A stretch of 64,000 nt of DNA from Baylisascaris procyonis (Eukaryota > Nematoda > Chromadorea > Rhabditida > Ascarididae), in contig JAZARR010000187.1 in assembly GCA_037389465.1 (NCBI GenBank), positions 3,348,001 through 3,412,000 on the forward strand, in the 5' to 3' direction. Shown here piece after piece: positions 43,268-55,458 of the stretch (its first letter is position 1; each line of letters opens with the position of its first letter). The position numbers and the translations under genes were made by a program. The notes below the pieces were generated by a model that was not told where the DNA came from, searched no databases, and saw only the letters and a list, made by a program, of their open reading frames with translations.

Positions 43268-44683
43268 ATTATAAAAAAATAATTGTATTAACTGTAAAAA
43301 TTTTATAAAATATAATTGTAAAATACCATAATTATAAAATTGTAAAGATAATGTTAAATAATAAATATAAGTAAAAAAGTTAAATAAAAATAATAAATAT
43401 AATAAATATAAAAATAAGAGAAACAATTCTGTGAATAGTAAAAATGCTTATCAAAATTACGAAAAATCGAGAGGTTGCAATGAGAAACTGAAAGATTTCC
43501 CAAGCATGGTATATGAATGAAGAATTTAGCGCCCAAAAAGTATGAGAATAGAACTAGATTTGCGCTCTTTTGATGCTCTCATACAAGAACGGTTTTTCAA
43601 TCGGCAACAAGTTTTACGTGTAATATCTCCATCAATGACTCATCCCATAATTTTAAAGCAAATTTTTTTACAATAAGAAAATAAATATTTATTCAATAAA
43701 AAAACGAAAAAAAAACAATTTTTTATAAATAATTAATAGATTTGATATGACCAGGTAAAAAATCAAAAATAAGTTAGGCATTTATGGATGAATGCAAAAT
43801 GAATGAAACAAAATTCAGAAAATTATGAGAGGCGAAAGTGGAAAAAGATGCTCAAAATATGCACCATGTATGCAAGTGCGTAAATTGTATCGTTGTTATT
43901 GGCATTTTACTGCCGAAATCATTGAAAAGGCTAGTGTTGTCGCAGTTATGTAAGGCATGAATACTGTATGACGAAACAGTTTAACAATACTTGAATAAAG
44001 GCTACTCGAAATTCTTGAAAACGATTAGCATTAAATGGAAACGTGTATGATTAATAGATCGAATTTATCACTATTTTATTCAAAACTTTTCATCACTCTA
44101 TTCGCAATTTGCATACAAATATTCATGAAATGATATGATAAGTGATATGACGTAAAATGACGTGAAATGACGTAAAATCAGGCTCCTATCCAATTCGGAA
44201 GGAAATCTTGAGAGCAAATGAAATAATAGAAAGAGGACACTGGAGAGAAGCATAATATTGCTTTGCTGTCTAAGTAAAGCAGGGAGTATATTAAAGGCAC
44301 CAAAATCGACCGACTCTGCGATCAAATGTATAGAAAAAAATATTGCCATGGTGCTGCCATTTTGAATAGTCACCCCCTGCCCCCCTCTACCTCTCCACCC
44401 CGATTTTGGATAGGCCATTGTAGAGCAGCAGTGGTTCGGGTAAAGAGTTTGGATAATGAGAAATGACCCCAGATTGGAGATTACTTTTGGCCAAGGACTT
44501 CTGTTTCTTTTTTCTAAATTTTTAATGTTCATATCAATATCAACTGATCACAGATCATTTTTACAACAGTACGAAACCTTCAATATCGTGATATATGGCA
44601 TTGATCCTACCGATAAGAAGCCAAGCTGGATATTTGTTTTAAATATTCCACTTTTTATGCTTACATATGGGATAAATCGAAAT

Positions 44684-44689
44684 TTTATT
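44684..44689 (-). promoter_or_regulatory. Poly(A) signal AATAAA, family member 2
   Basis: AATAAA on the - strand about 86 nt past the stop codon of the gene ending at 44775, a normal distance for cleavage and polyadenylation. Confidence 0.5.
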
Positions 44690-44774
44690 TTCGTCAATGA
44701 ATGATATAAGAGTGTACAGCGCAGAAGTATTGATTCGAGATCTTAAATGCTACATTCTCAAGTTGTGGCCAACA

Positions 44775-47700
44775 TCATCCGACCCGACCCGAGGATCGCA
44801 TTTTCCAACCCGGATCGTCTCTTTGAAAGCGTCGTAGTTGATCTTCGTCAGGTTTGTTGATCTCCACTAAACCAGGTAACGGTGGTGGTTTTCCTACCAC
44901 TGAATGATAGCCGCCACCTGAAAATCAAAACATACGCTATTGCCGATCCTATTCCAGAAGCGCTGAAAATGACAGCGGAACAGATACGGACCGGGAAGGA
45001 GGGATGGAGGAAGGGCTACTATGTAATACATAAACGATCATAAACGATCAATTTATCAGAATCTGAATGGGGCATTTACGATGAAGATTTTTGAATAAAC
45101 ATCAAGACAGATAGGTGCAATTAAAAATATCTGGAAAAAAGTATTTTTCATGTTTTTTATTGAAAAGCCGATACGATTCGTAACTCTGAAAGATTTTTCT
45201 TACACAGGAATTTAATTGTTATTAGTTTTCTTTGGCACCTTATTTAGTCAAAGAATGAATTACGTGCTCTAGCAAAGAGTGACTAAAAAATGAGAAAACT
45301 TTAGTATAATTGCTCACCAGTCTCACCATCGTTAATATTTGTTCGACTCTTTTCACCTGGATTCGAATTTTTCCCATTTCGTTTCCCTTCTGTTGTCCAA
45401 TGTTCACCATGCGATAATATATCGGTAAAATCGGGCATGCTATCAACATTTTCGGCTGTATAATAATCCTAAAAACGGAATTTAAAATAAAAATATTTGT
45501 TTAAATCGCTAAGGTTCCACTCAAATATATTAACGAACTCTAGAATATGGATGATTCGATCGTCATATTGCCAGAGCGGAAAGGAAATTGATAAGCCGCA
45601 AAGCTATGTGATAGCAGCATAGAAGATTTCATAGTTAAATCATATTTAAGCTATCAAGCCCAATGATTAACACATTTTCTTACAGGAAAATTGTTAAAAT
45701 ATAAGTGTATAAAATTCGCGTATCAATTGAAAGCCTTACCAAAAAAACTACGAGTAAATATCGCACTTTATTCTTTCCCGAAATGATGTTCTCAAACAGA
45801 GATTATTCCCTTTCAATAGTATTAAGTTTATAAAATTCATAGCTCATGAAAAGAAATTCAGATGAAAGAAATGGATTTTGTGTTGGAACTTTTTCGGCTT
45901 TCTTGCACACCTGACAGTTGAACTCATTCGTTAGTACATACCTCAATCCATTTCAGCGCAAAATCAAGTTAAAAAATTCAGTGAGTATGTTCCATAATAT
46001 ATAAATATGATGACTTGGCCTGACTCATTTGCTGACGCGTTTGTTCGGGAATAGCAAAAGATATAAGAAATGTCACATCAATGCATATCATTTTATGAAC
46101 GCATATCATTTTGTTGACGAAAGCACTAGAAAAGCGAATGAAGTGAATGACGGTCAACTTCAGTGGGTCGTTCGCTGACGTCATCTGATGTAATACTCAA
46201 AGTCGATTAATTAGCACCACATTATCTCGAGAATAAATTCCAATATTATTTCAAGCCAGAATTACTTTGAAAGAATCACAAATCGTTCAGCAAAACTAAA
46301 AGATAAATTAGATTCACCGTGTTTTCATCCGGGATAATTCCCAAGAAGGACACTTGACCATTGTCCACCTTCTTTGCGATATCAACGCTCAGTTCGGTCA
46401 CCAGAGTTGGGAACATTGCATTAGTGGTGCTCTCAAATGTTGGCATCATAGTCGTTATAGCGTCTGTTGAAAGGAAGGGAGGGAGAGTAGGAGGAGATAA
46501 AGGTGGCGGTGGTGAAGGAGGTGGTAGTGGAGGTAGAGTTGGAGATGGTGGCAACTGTGGTTGAGATATACCTTGGAATAAGGCCCCAAGATTACCAAGC
46601 ATTTGACTCAAGGGATCACCTCCGCCAGGAGGAACGACCTGAAAACAACATGACTTATCACTTAGAAGCTTTGCCGACTTTTTCATTCGGCTTTACTATT
46701 GAGGAGATGAAAGCATTGTCTGCGTTGTTGAGGAAATAATCCACTACGCTCAAAAAGTGAGATTGCTCTTCCTTTTCCGCTCATCCCACTCTCTGGCATA
46801 AAACAGGACAAGACGACCCAGTGACCATCCAGAGGCTTTTCCATGGCTACAGTATGGCATAATTATTGCATTAAAATGACCGTAAGAAATTTGAGGTTTT
46901 AGATGAGAACATGGAAGTACCGAAACTTCTTTCCTCTATGAGGACAGTGAACAGCACATGCCTTAATCAGCATTAATTACCTACGGCCAAACAGCTACCC
47001 ATTTCAACTACCCACTGCTTCTTTGAAGAAAGTGCGAGCTCCAAGTTGACGTATACGCACACCGAGAGTACATGATTTTATTAATGAAGCTGCAAAGATA
47101 GGCCTCAAGGCTTGAAAGGAATCGCCCTATCTATTGCTCTCTTTAATTAAAAATTTCGAATGTGCTTTTTGAATTTATTCATTCTGGTTACAACTTACTA
47201 CGCTTAATGAGCCAACTTTATTGGACAGACGAATTATAAAAACACTATAGTAGGTCATGTTGAAGAGCGTCGGCTCCGTGCAATAACAGCTGTGCAACTA
47301 CGAGCGATTGGACTTTGGTGTGTGTTCTCGATGCTTGAAATTGAGGCTGAAGCATAGTAAACCAAAAATCTCTAATGCCTTGCAAGTACAATTTTGCTTT
47401 CAACAGATGCTAAACTTGAACCGGAAGACAAAATGATGTACGCATGCATGCGAGAAGTTCGGAAATTACGGTATGGATTCTATACCGTAATAACCGACCT
47501 TTTTGAGAATATTGTTTTCCAAAAATAATTTTTCCTTTTTGCGACAGAAGATCACTTAAATGCAATGTCTATAACGATTTAACAGCAAATCTTTATATGA
47601 ACAAAGTGAAAAAAAAGCGCTCACCAGGGAATATAATTTTTAGCGTTCTACCTTACCAGTGAGGAAATCGGAGGTAGACTAAATGATGGTAATTGTGGTA

Positions 47701-48919
47701 GACCAGGAAACTGTGGAAGTCCACCAAGACCACCGAAAAGGCCACCAAGTTGCGCAGAAACTAAACATCAAAAAGTGTTAAAATTTAGAGCATATGAAAA
47801 TGTCTACAAATGGCGAACTTGCACTCCACTACAAAGCAGTTTATTACGATTGATCTCTGCAATCGATACAACCACGAATAGATCAAGCATCAGGTATAAG
47901 ACGTTATCTACTTTTCAGGTGCTCTGACGTCAAAACTACTGAATCGACCGACACATAGACGTATATAAAACAGGCACAGACACTGCAATACTTCGAAAAT
48001 ACAGATTTTCAAAAGCGCATAAACGGAATCTTCCCAAAGTATTAATAAGGGCGATGGGACCGTTTATTCGATGAAAATATCACTGCTCATACTTTCATTA
48101 TTTCTTGATAGTATATGACAGTGGTTGATCTGAGCAACACTGTTGTAAAAGTCTATATCGTACCAATTCTTTTCATATGCATTTGTAATGGCTAAAACTT
48201 TTCTTTCTTGAAGAATTGTCTATTTTTCTATCATAGAAGGTAAAAAGACATTTCGCCCATGAGGTATTCTGTTTTATGTTCTTTCAACTTCAAAGAGAAG
48301 CATCACGTTTCCTTGGTAAGCTACATTCTCAGAAATTTTTGCTGTCAATTTAGTAGCATTATAATCTTCTTACTGGATGAAAGAGGTCGGGGAGTCTTGT
48401 GCCGTGGACTGCCAGGTATTCCAATATCCAGTGAGTTAAAGTGCTCATTAATTAGTAATAATTACTATTTCCCATTTTTTAATAAAAGAATTCCGCTCAT
48501 TTTTCAAAAGAATTTCGCCAAAGAGAGGATTTTTATTCCTTTCTAGATGATGGTGATTGATCATGACCCCTTCCGCTGGGAATTGTGCGAGATCGTGGAT
48601 GTGGGATGGCCATCCGCAGAACAACGTGGATGACTAACTCGCATACATTCTAATAAAAACCTGTATGTTTCAAGTGAACGAACCGTAGAGAGGATTTGAA
48701 GGTTGATAGAACTGAAATTGATTTAGGAGACTTTAAGTGCTATAAATTCAAATTACGCGAATAAAATTCCTCATTACTTAGCGGCGCATCTTTGTGAGCA
48801 AAAAGAAATTTCTTTCCACAATTCACTAATTCCAGGTATCAGCTTTTTATGCTGATCAAGTAAACAGATGACATACCTTGTCGATCAAGAAGTAGAACAA
48901 TAACAATAGAAGAAATCAT
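44775..48919 (-). CDS. Secreted proline-rich protein, tandem family member 2
   Basis: Exons in transcription order: 48919-48877, 47760-47657, 46638-46318, 45468-45318 and 44917-44775 (762 nt, 253 residues); phases 1, 0, 0, 1. Exon 1 is a minimal signal-peptide exon (MISSIVIVLLLDRQ) completed by VSAQ in exon 2, with likely cleavage near there. Exon 2 is Gly/Leu/Pro-rich (GGLFGGLGGLPQFPGLPQLP). Exon 3 begins VVPPGGGDPLSQM, has a proline block of Leu/Pro/Ser repeats at about residues 77-100, then a Thr/Met-rich part. Exon 4 carries SHGEHWTTEGKRNG near its middle and ends NDGETG. Exon 5 contains VVGKPPPLPGLVEINKPDED. No cysteine framework, enzyme motif or membrane segment beyond the signal is seen, so secretion is the inference. 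The WTTEGK and PPPLPGL boxes are shared with the gene at 50945-55369, which sets the pair apart from ordinary proline-rich sequence. The function is unknown. Confidence 0.75.
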
Positions 48920-49680
48920 TGAACACCACTAATATTAAGAAAGGCTGAGTGGGCAATGGAGCGTGAAGATTGCAGCAAAGCAAAGTCGTTCTAAGCACAA
49001 ACGAATCACGCAATCGTTCGTCAAACTGGATATTTGAATGTCGAATGAATTATATTGATGCGCTTTTTGACTTGTGATCGGCCCAAAGGGAGCTAAGCAG
49101 ACGTGTTTTTAGTGAGAATCAATTCTATGATGAAACACCGAAAGAAAAGCAGTGAAAGTGGCTAATTTTGCATCGGAACATCTTAGAAGAAGAAATGTAT
49201 TCCATTCTATCATGTATTTTTTTTCAGGCACCTCAGATTTTCTCCTCCTCTAGCGCTAAGTAGATGGCCTAAATTTCAGATATATTCGCCGCTATTGAGC
49301 GTTTATTCTATAAAGGCACTCTTTTTTCTGCATATTTCACGGATATTATATGGATAGATCAAAACAATTCACGTGCAGGTATATTTTCTCACATGTTCTT
49401 AAGAAGACGTGAAGGCACATATGTGGGAAGGGTAGTAGATCACTTCATTGGTATGTTGCTGCACCTTACCAATTGGGAAGTTGCAATTACCAAAACATCA
49501 CTAACAAACAGGACAAAATGCTAACTGATCCCTCCTTTAAATGTTCGAAATGGTCATATAAAATAAAGCGATTATCAATACCTTCCTACCTGTGTTCTTT
49601 GACGATCTTATTTGCTAAGCCTATTTCCTCTCAACTACGTTCCTCAATCATGGAACTTTAATAATTGAAAGCCTCAAAGT

Positions 49681-49965
49681 TCATCGGAATAATTTTAATA
49701 TTGAGATCCAAGAATTATTTTCTTTAGAGACGATTACTTCCCCTGAAATGACCAAATGCAAGAAAAATCTCAGAATCCTAGAAATATGGTGGTCCTTTCT
49801 TTTTGAAAACTCGACAGCGATACGGATATTGAACGATTGAACGAAAGGATTTTCATTCATAGAAGAACAAGGGGACTGCAATGAAACAGTGGAATACAAG
49901 AGAAATAAAAATGCGCATAATCCGAAAAGCGTCGTCTGAGAATGTATCATAAAGTAGCACTTCAA
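49681..49965 (-). CDS. Candidate small secreted peptide
   Basis: An open frame of 94 codons starts MKCYFMIHSQTTL. It continues with a strong hydrophobic core (FGLCAFLFLLYSTVSLQ) followed by SPCSSMNENPF, a convincing signal-peptide pattern. An optional intron from a gtatcg donor to a ggtcatttcag acceptor near 49740 would shorten it by about 80 bp and stay in frame, giving a peptide of roughly 65-70 residues ending ISILKLFR. It lies on the same strand as, and between, two secreted-protein genes but lacks their C-terminal motif. It could also be a chance frame. Confidence 0.3.
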   Translation of the reverse strand: MKCYFMIHSQTTLFGLCAFLFLLYSTVSLQSPCSSMNENPFVQSFNIRIAVEFSKRKDHHISRILRFFLHLVISGEVIVSKENNSWISILKLFR

Positions 49966-50865
49966 AAAACATCACAATATATCCATGCATGAGACGCCCA
50001 AAATCTGGTACTTCCCTGACGAGTTTTCAGCGAGCCATTGGAGAATATTTCGTAGGTCTGTTGTTGAGCTCCATGGCTTCCACTTTGTTCATGTTGTGAA
50101 AGTTTATGGTGTCATTAATTTCATAGTGAGGCGTTGCTTTTATCTGCATAACTGATAGGTCAGGCAAACATCCTTCAATCCAAAACTAAATCGAATAGAC
50201 TTTTTATTGCATCGATGTTTACCCCTGCATACACTGATAGTTCGAGTTTTCATTCAGCTAGTTCCAGTGATTCATCAATTGCACCTTTACTATCAGCACT
50301 GGTTCGTGCGCTTTCAAAAGCTTCGTTGCAATATTTCCTCCAGCATTTTCACAGCAATAGCATTTCTTTGCGAAAAGACCTAGACTTTATGCTGGCTGTA
50401 GTGAAACGAAACAATGGATCAGAGTGCTCACTAGCAGCCACATGATTCTTGCTGCTCGACCCCTGAAGGCATTTACCGAACATCAACGGTCTATCAAGTA
50501 GGAAACGCCTGAAGATAGCATATGTGTTTTGATAAAAATGTTCAGCACGGATAGAGGGAGCATGCGTTGTAGATAGCGGGTTAATTAATTGAATGTGAAG
50601 AACGTTCTGGCAGCAATATGCCTCGAAGCCATACTGGCGTCACATAAACACTTTGTGTGATTTTGTGTTGTTTTTTCACCTATGACCTATGACCTTTCGA
50701 TGAATTCCTGTGATCTCAGTTTTATCACATCATAACCATCGAATTGGCAGATCCTTCGATTCTATCTATTTTCATTGCAACGTCCTTGAAGATTTCTGAA
50801 CAAACAGGTGATCGATCGCGAAATCTCGTATACAGTATCGAATTACAAGAAAGCATTTATTTACA

Positions 50866-50871
50866 GGAATT
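50866..50871 (-). promoter_or_regulatory. Poly(A) signal AATAAA, family member 3
   Basis: AATAAA on the - strand about 74 nt past the stop codon at 50945. Confidence 0.5.
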
Positions 50872-50944
50872 AAATTCATGGTAATTAAATTTCGCAAGAA
50901 AAGTGCGCACTCTCGTAGCGTATCGATGAAGTGTTGAATATCGG

Positions 50945-53900
50945 CTACATCTTGCGTCTACGTCGTACATCATCCTTCGCATCGATCCTCGTAAGTCCTG
51001 GCAATGGAGGTGGATTTTCTACCACCGAATTAAGGCTACCTATAAATGTCATATATTATATCAACGAACAATAACCACAAAAGAACGCTATAATAATGAA
51101 TTGTTTCATTTCCCATAGCTGTACAAAACGTGCGTGTAAGGACCCAACGACATGTAATTACTTTCATATTTATTACTACTAATTTGTTTGATCAAATGAT
51201 ATTTCATTACCTGTTTCATTTTTATTTCATCAATCAAAATGCGAACAAACCAATTCTCTTTTCATTGATATTAAAAGAATCTCACATTTTCGTGAATTTT
51301 TACTGCATGGAATAAGGGAATAAAATATATCGTTGCTTTTATACATCGTTGCAAGAAATCAATTGCATATTGAATAATTAAAGTTCTATGAAAATCGTTT
51401 ATGAAAAAACCTTCTTATAATCTGCACTTACTATACATCTCAAAAGGTACGTGTAGTATGTATCGATTCAATTCAAATCGATAGACGAGTTAACAGCCCG
51501 CAAGGAAAAAAAAGTTTACAGAACTTCGTTGAAACCGGAAACAGAAACTACGATTGTAACAGAAGTTTTAAAAGAGGAGCGAATAAGGAATAAGGATACC
51601 CGTATCACCATCCTGAAGTCCTGGACGTCTTTCCGTTTCGATTAGGTGACCATTACGCTTTTTGCCTTCGGTTGTCCATTGCTCTCCTTTAGAGAGCCTT
51701 GTAATAAATTGTTTATTATCGGCATCTGATTTTGATAGCCATGACAAGTCGACTCCACTTGGTTTGACTTGAGAGGTTGGCTAAAATGAACGAAGATTAT
51801 TTGCTGCAGATGATGAATCATTTGACCTATGCGACCAGTGAGTCCATCATCTCCACTCCTTCGTCCCTCCCCCTACAATTGAGGGGCTATCAACTTGCAT
51901 AATTAAGCGTTCCCCTGAGATCAAAAAGAGGAGCGTCATCATTTTACAAAATTCAGTGGAAACTTTTCTGCAAATTGCATTGACCTATGGGAAAATTTTT
52001 TCTTATCATATCTATGCTGGTCAAAATTATTTCGACCTTTTCTGGTGGAGGCCGCCAAGTCGTTGTAGTCGTAATTGTAGTCGTAGTAACACGACGGTAA
52101 TCATAAGTGCTGGCAGTGACCGGTGCTGTGTTTCTCTGCGTTGTGGGGACAGTCGGCTGCACCGCTTGAGGCTGCCATGACCGTTGCTGTTGCTGCCATT
52201 GCCGTAATTGACCGTCTTGCCACTGTTGTAGTTGTTGCTGCCATTTTTGCTGGTATTCACGCCATTGCTGTTCATGCTGTTGCTGCCATCGTTCCCATTG
52301 TTGTTGTTGCTGGTGCCGTGATTGCGATGACCATGAGAGCCAAGGCGGTGGCATTTCCATATCGGGCGGTGGCATACCTGGCGGGAAAAAGTGGCCAGGT
52401 GGGAATCCTGGCATAAAAAATGGTGGTGGAGGCGGAGGAGGTGGTGGAAATCCATGTCTACGCATAAAGGGAGGCGGTGGAGGGCCTGGGAACTGAAACG
52501 TGTAGTGTTAACCGTTGAAAGAAAAGGAAAACCTTTAAAATGGTGTAAAAAGTGTTGAAGAAAAATGAATAAAGAAAAGAATATGCTCATATCAGCATGT
52601 AGTAGACATCGCCGTTTGTATTGTAGTTTCCCGTTTTTATTTTCATCTCAATGCTTTACCAATTCTAAAAAATATTAGCATCAATGTTTAAATCTGAATA
52701 TTTCTGCAGAAGAAATGACGCTTTTAAATTTGATTCTTCATGACCATCCCATCTCGCTCGTTCCCCTTCGTTCTTCTTCTTGTTCTCTTCAAGTTCTCGC
52801 TAGCAACTGGATGGAATTTTTTTTTTTTTTTAATGTTGGTTCAATCGAAAATTTTATCCCAAATTTGAGGGGAAGTATTAGTACTTCACCTCTTCCTCCC
52901 CCCCTTCCGTTACTTCTTTGGGCGTGATAGAAGAAAATAGCTTATTCAAAATAATTGGCAAGTGAATACATATGAAGAATTCACTCTTGCTTCCGCAAAC
53001 GAAAGCATTCTGAATGATGGCTATTATTATTTCTTCAGCAATTACCATATATGGAGGAGGCGGTGGTGGTGGTGGTGGAAAAAATCGTCCAAACTGTCCA
53101 TTCACTAAAAAAAAAAACTAAATGAATAAATAAGAAATAGCATAACGATTGGAAAGCATGCTCGAATGATTTGTGCACTGATCAGAACAAAGCTATTTAT
53201 TTAGGAAAAACGAATAATTCAGAAAATTCGATTATTTCGTAAATATTTTAATGGTATAGTTGTTTCTTTTATTCGTTTGATTTCTATTTTCTATAGGCTC
53301 TCGCATCGAAAGTTTTGTTATATATGATGGAAATCCTGTAATAGTGACACTGTTGAGTGGCTCATCCGCCCGTGAATTAGAAAAGTGGTCACTTTGCACA
53401 CTGCCACAAACTATTCGGTTCCATACGCAAATGCGCTAAAATACCGAATAAGTGGAGAGGGGAGTGGGAGGGATTACATTTGTCCGTAAGCGGCCTCAAT
53501 CATCAGTCCTGTTATGTGGCGGATTTTTTATGACGTAGTACTACCGGAAATTGTTCGCTTTCAAGTGACGGGGACTCATCTCTTGCTGATGCAATGAGAG
53601 TTCCTTGAAATTGAATTTGCTGCGCATTTTTATTTTCCGGTTTTCATCGTATTTGTGAGGAGTAGTTGCTCATTTGACAAGTAAAACTAAAGATCATTTC
53701 CCAACTCATTTATTGTTTTATTTAAGAGGAAAGCAGACGTTGAAAAAGGAATGTTTAACGGAAAATTTCCAACCTTAGTGGAATTTATTTTAATTCCCAT
53801 TTAATAAATAAAAGGTTGAAATTGTATATATTTCATTCGACTTAATTTAATTTGAATTAAATCAGTTACTTTGACTTAAATACATTCAAAAATTTTCATT

Positions 53901-55369
53901 TGAAAATATACCTAGGAAGCAAAAATTCAGCGCATTATTTTATGGCCGTAATTTTGAGCATCAAATGGAGCAATTCCTTTCTCAGATAACAGAACTGTTT
54001 TCTCGGATATATTTGATTGAAAATAGAGAGCACTTTTATTATTTGTTAGATTATTTCATTTGGCAGATACATTTGATTCTATTTCACATATTTCCGAGGG
54101 TGTATTTTGTTGGCAACCTTTTTGTAAGCTCAAATGTTATTTCTACATCGAACGAAAACAAGATTTTTTTCACGAAAATGTTTTTTATTAAATAAAATTA
54201 ACCTTATGGAAGAATGACTTCAGGAATTCTTTTTTTTTAAAGATAAGGTATACCAAATAAAAGATTGTTTCATTGGCCGCAGAAATTTTTGAATAAATTT
54301 CTTTTCTTCTCCCATATCTTTAGTTATCCCAAAATTTCGTTTTTTTTTGAGAAATGTGCACTTTATTCTATCATATCGTATACAGCCATTATATGTCAGT
54401 GAAGGGAAATTCAGTGCCGATTTTATGAATAATAGAAAGAGAATACAATTGCCGAAGAGATCGTATCAAATATTACACCGCAAAATGATTCTAAAAATGC
54501 GTTATTTCATTTCTTTTAATGAACTTTTGTTTCTCCTTCTTTGAGCCTAACTAGATGATTAATGGCGAATCCTTCTATTGCATTTTCACGATCACGTCTA
54601 TAACTAGTGCATTTTTCAATGCAATTTATCTAAGCGTTTGCTAGAACTTATTGCAGCATTAATGTCGTTACTCTGCCAGCCATATTTCTAAAGTAAAGCT
54701 TGTCCGTTACGATAGCATAAGTGCAGGAAAATTTCCTTATTTTGTATAAGCAGTCGACTTCTAACCGCTTATTTATATAGTGCTTCTGTTATTTTGCATC
54801 CAAAAAGTTGATACTTTAATGTTATATATCATGATTTTTGGTCTCATTTCTTACAGCACTTCAAAAATCTCTTAGCACATTTCCATATGTGGAACCGTTT
54901 TTGTTAAATATAAATAAAGAAAAGTCCCATTACAGAGAAATAAATTGGAGAAAAATTTCACTAATATATATCATCGGTCTTAGCGCTATTATTTGTTGCA
55001 ATTTTATATGCGATCGTTTTTATGAAAGATATTTTGCAATCAGTGGTTTTTTTTTTTTTTGCATATGCCATTTCTATAGGAATTTGGGAACGGAGGGGTA
55101 CGAAAGAACAACGGTGAATGATTCAAATAATCTTCTAATAATTCACTCAACTTCTACTATCGCCGAAAGTGTTTCAATATCGATATCTACCGCAAATTGC
55201 TACTATATATTTTGTGGTCAAAAGCTTTCATTAGCGAATAAATAAAAATATATGGAATTAATTAATACACACAAAATTAAGAACAACTTATTGAATATGA
55301 AGAAATATGTTCCATAATGAAGAACTGACCTTGATTGACGAGAAATGCAGCAAATAGCGTCCTCAACAT
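50945..55369 (-). CDS. Secreted poly-Pro/Trp-Gln-rich protein, family member 3
   Basis: Exons in transcription order: 55369-55330, 53104-53046, 52492-52037, 51780-51600 and 51039-50945 (831 nt, 276 residues); phases 1, 0, 0, 1. Exon 1 encodes a signal-peptide start (MLRTLFAAFLVNQ), completed by VNGQFGRFF in exon 2, which then gives nine prolines. Exon 3 (152 residues) has more proline blocks with Phe and Met (PGFPPGHFFPPGMPPPDMEM). After these comes a Gln-rich stretch at about residues 92-140 with Trp every 7-8 residues and then a Thr-rich part (TTTTITTTTTWRPPPEK). Exon 4 contains LSKGEQWTTEGKKRNG and ends QDGDTG; exon 5 has VVENPPPLPGLTRIDAKDD and a basic end RRRRKM. The shared boxes and intron phases tie it to the gene at 44775-48919. 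The 2.2-kb first intron is the weakest join, but both phase and the parallel first exon of member 2 support it. Secretion is inferred and the function is unknown. Confidence 0.73.
52170..52320 (-). repeat. Trp/Gln-rich coding repeat in family member 3
   Basis: The coding strand repeats CAGCAA and TGG codons. Trp residues are spaced 3, 8, 7, 7, 8 and 7 apart within a Gln-rich background (examples: QQWREYQQKW, QQLQQWQDG). It is not a simple nucleotide repeat, because Glu, Arg and Leu codons are interspersed. Confidence 0.75.
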
Positions 55370-55377
55370 TATTGATT

Positions 55378-55458
55378 AGGTTCAACGGCGATCGATTTCC
55401 GATCAGGTTCAACGGCGATCGATTTCCGATCAGGTTCAATGGTGATTCGATCGATCGA
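55378..55458. repeat. 27-bp tandem repeat upstream of family member 3
   Basis: Units start at 55378, 55405 and 55432, the first two nearly identical (aggttcaacggcgatcgat), the third diverging into further gatcgatcg. It lies 9 bp upstream of the proposed start codon at 55369, so it sits in the 5' untranslated region or core promoter. Each unit contains a palindromic CGATCG or ATCGAT. Confidence 0.8.

Larger units (their letters stand above)
42338..44774. other. Spacer between family members 1 and 2
   Basis: Apart from a possible small + strand gene (42814-43267, listed separately) I see no coding exon. A 144-codon - strand frame at 44098-44532 has no recognisable motif or splice context and is not counted. 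AAT-rich low-complexity DNA fills about 43260-43430. Confidence 0.45.
48920..50944. other. Spacer between family members 2 and 3
   Basis: It holds one candidate small secreted frame on the - strand (49681-49965, listed separately). The + strand frame at 50215-50445 is Ser-rich but short, with no supporting motif. Nothing else is supported. Confidence 0.45.

Noticed and set aside
44098..44532. 144-codon - strand frame
   Set aside because: No recognisable motif, amino-acid composition reflects local C-rich and AT-rich tracts, and no splice or neighbour support; likely chance.
48259..48546. 95-codon + strand frame
   Set aside because: It lies in the first intron of family member 2 with no motif or splice support.
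54838..55245. 135-codon + strand frame with a hydrophobic segment
   Set aside because: It lies inside the first intron of family member 3 on the opposite strand, with no family resemblance; chance is plausible. Worth a transcript check but not annotated.
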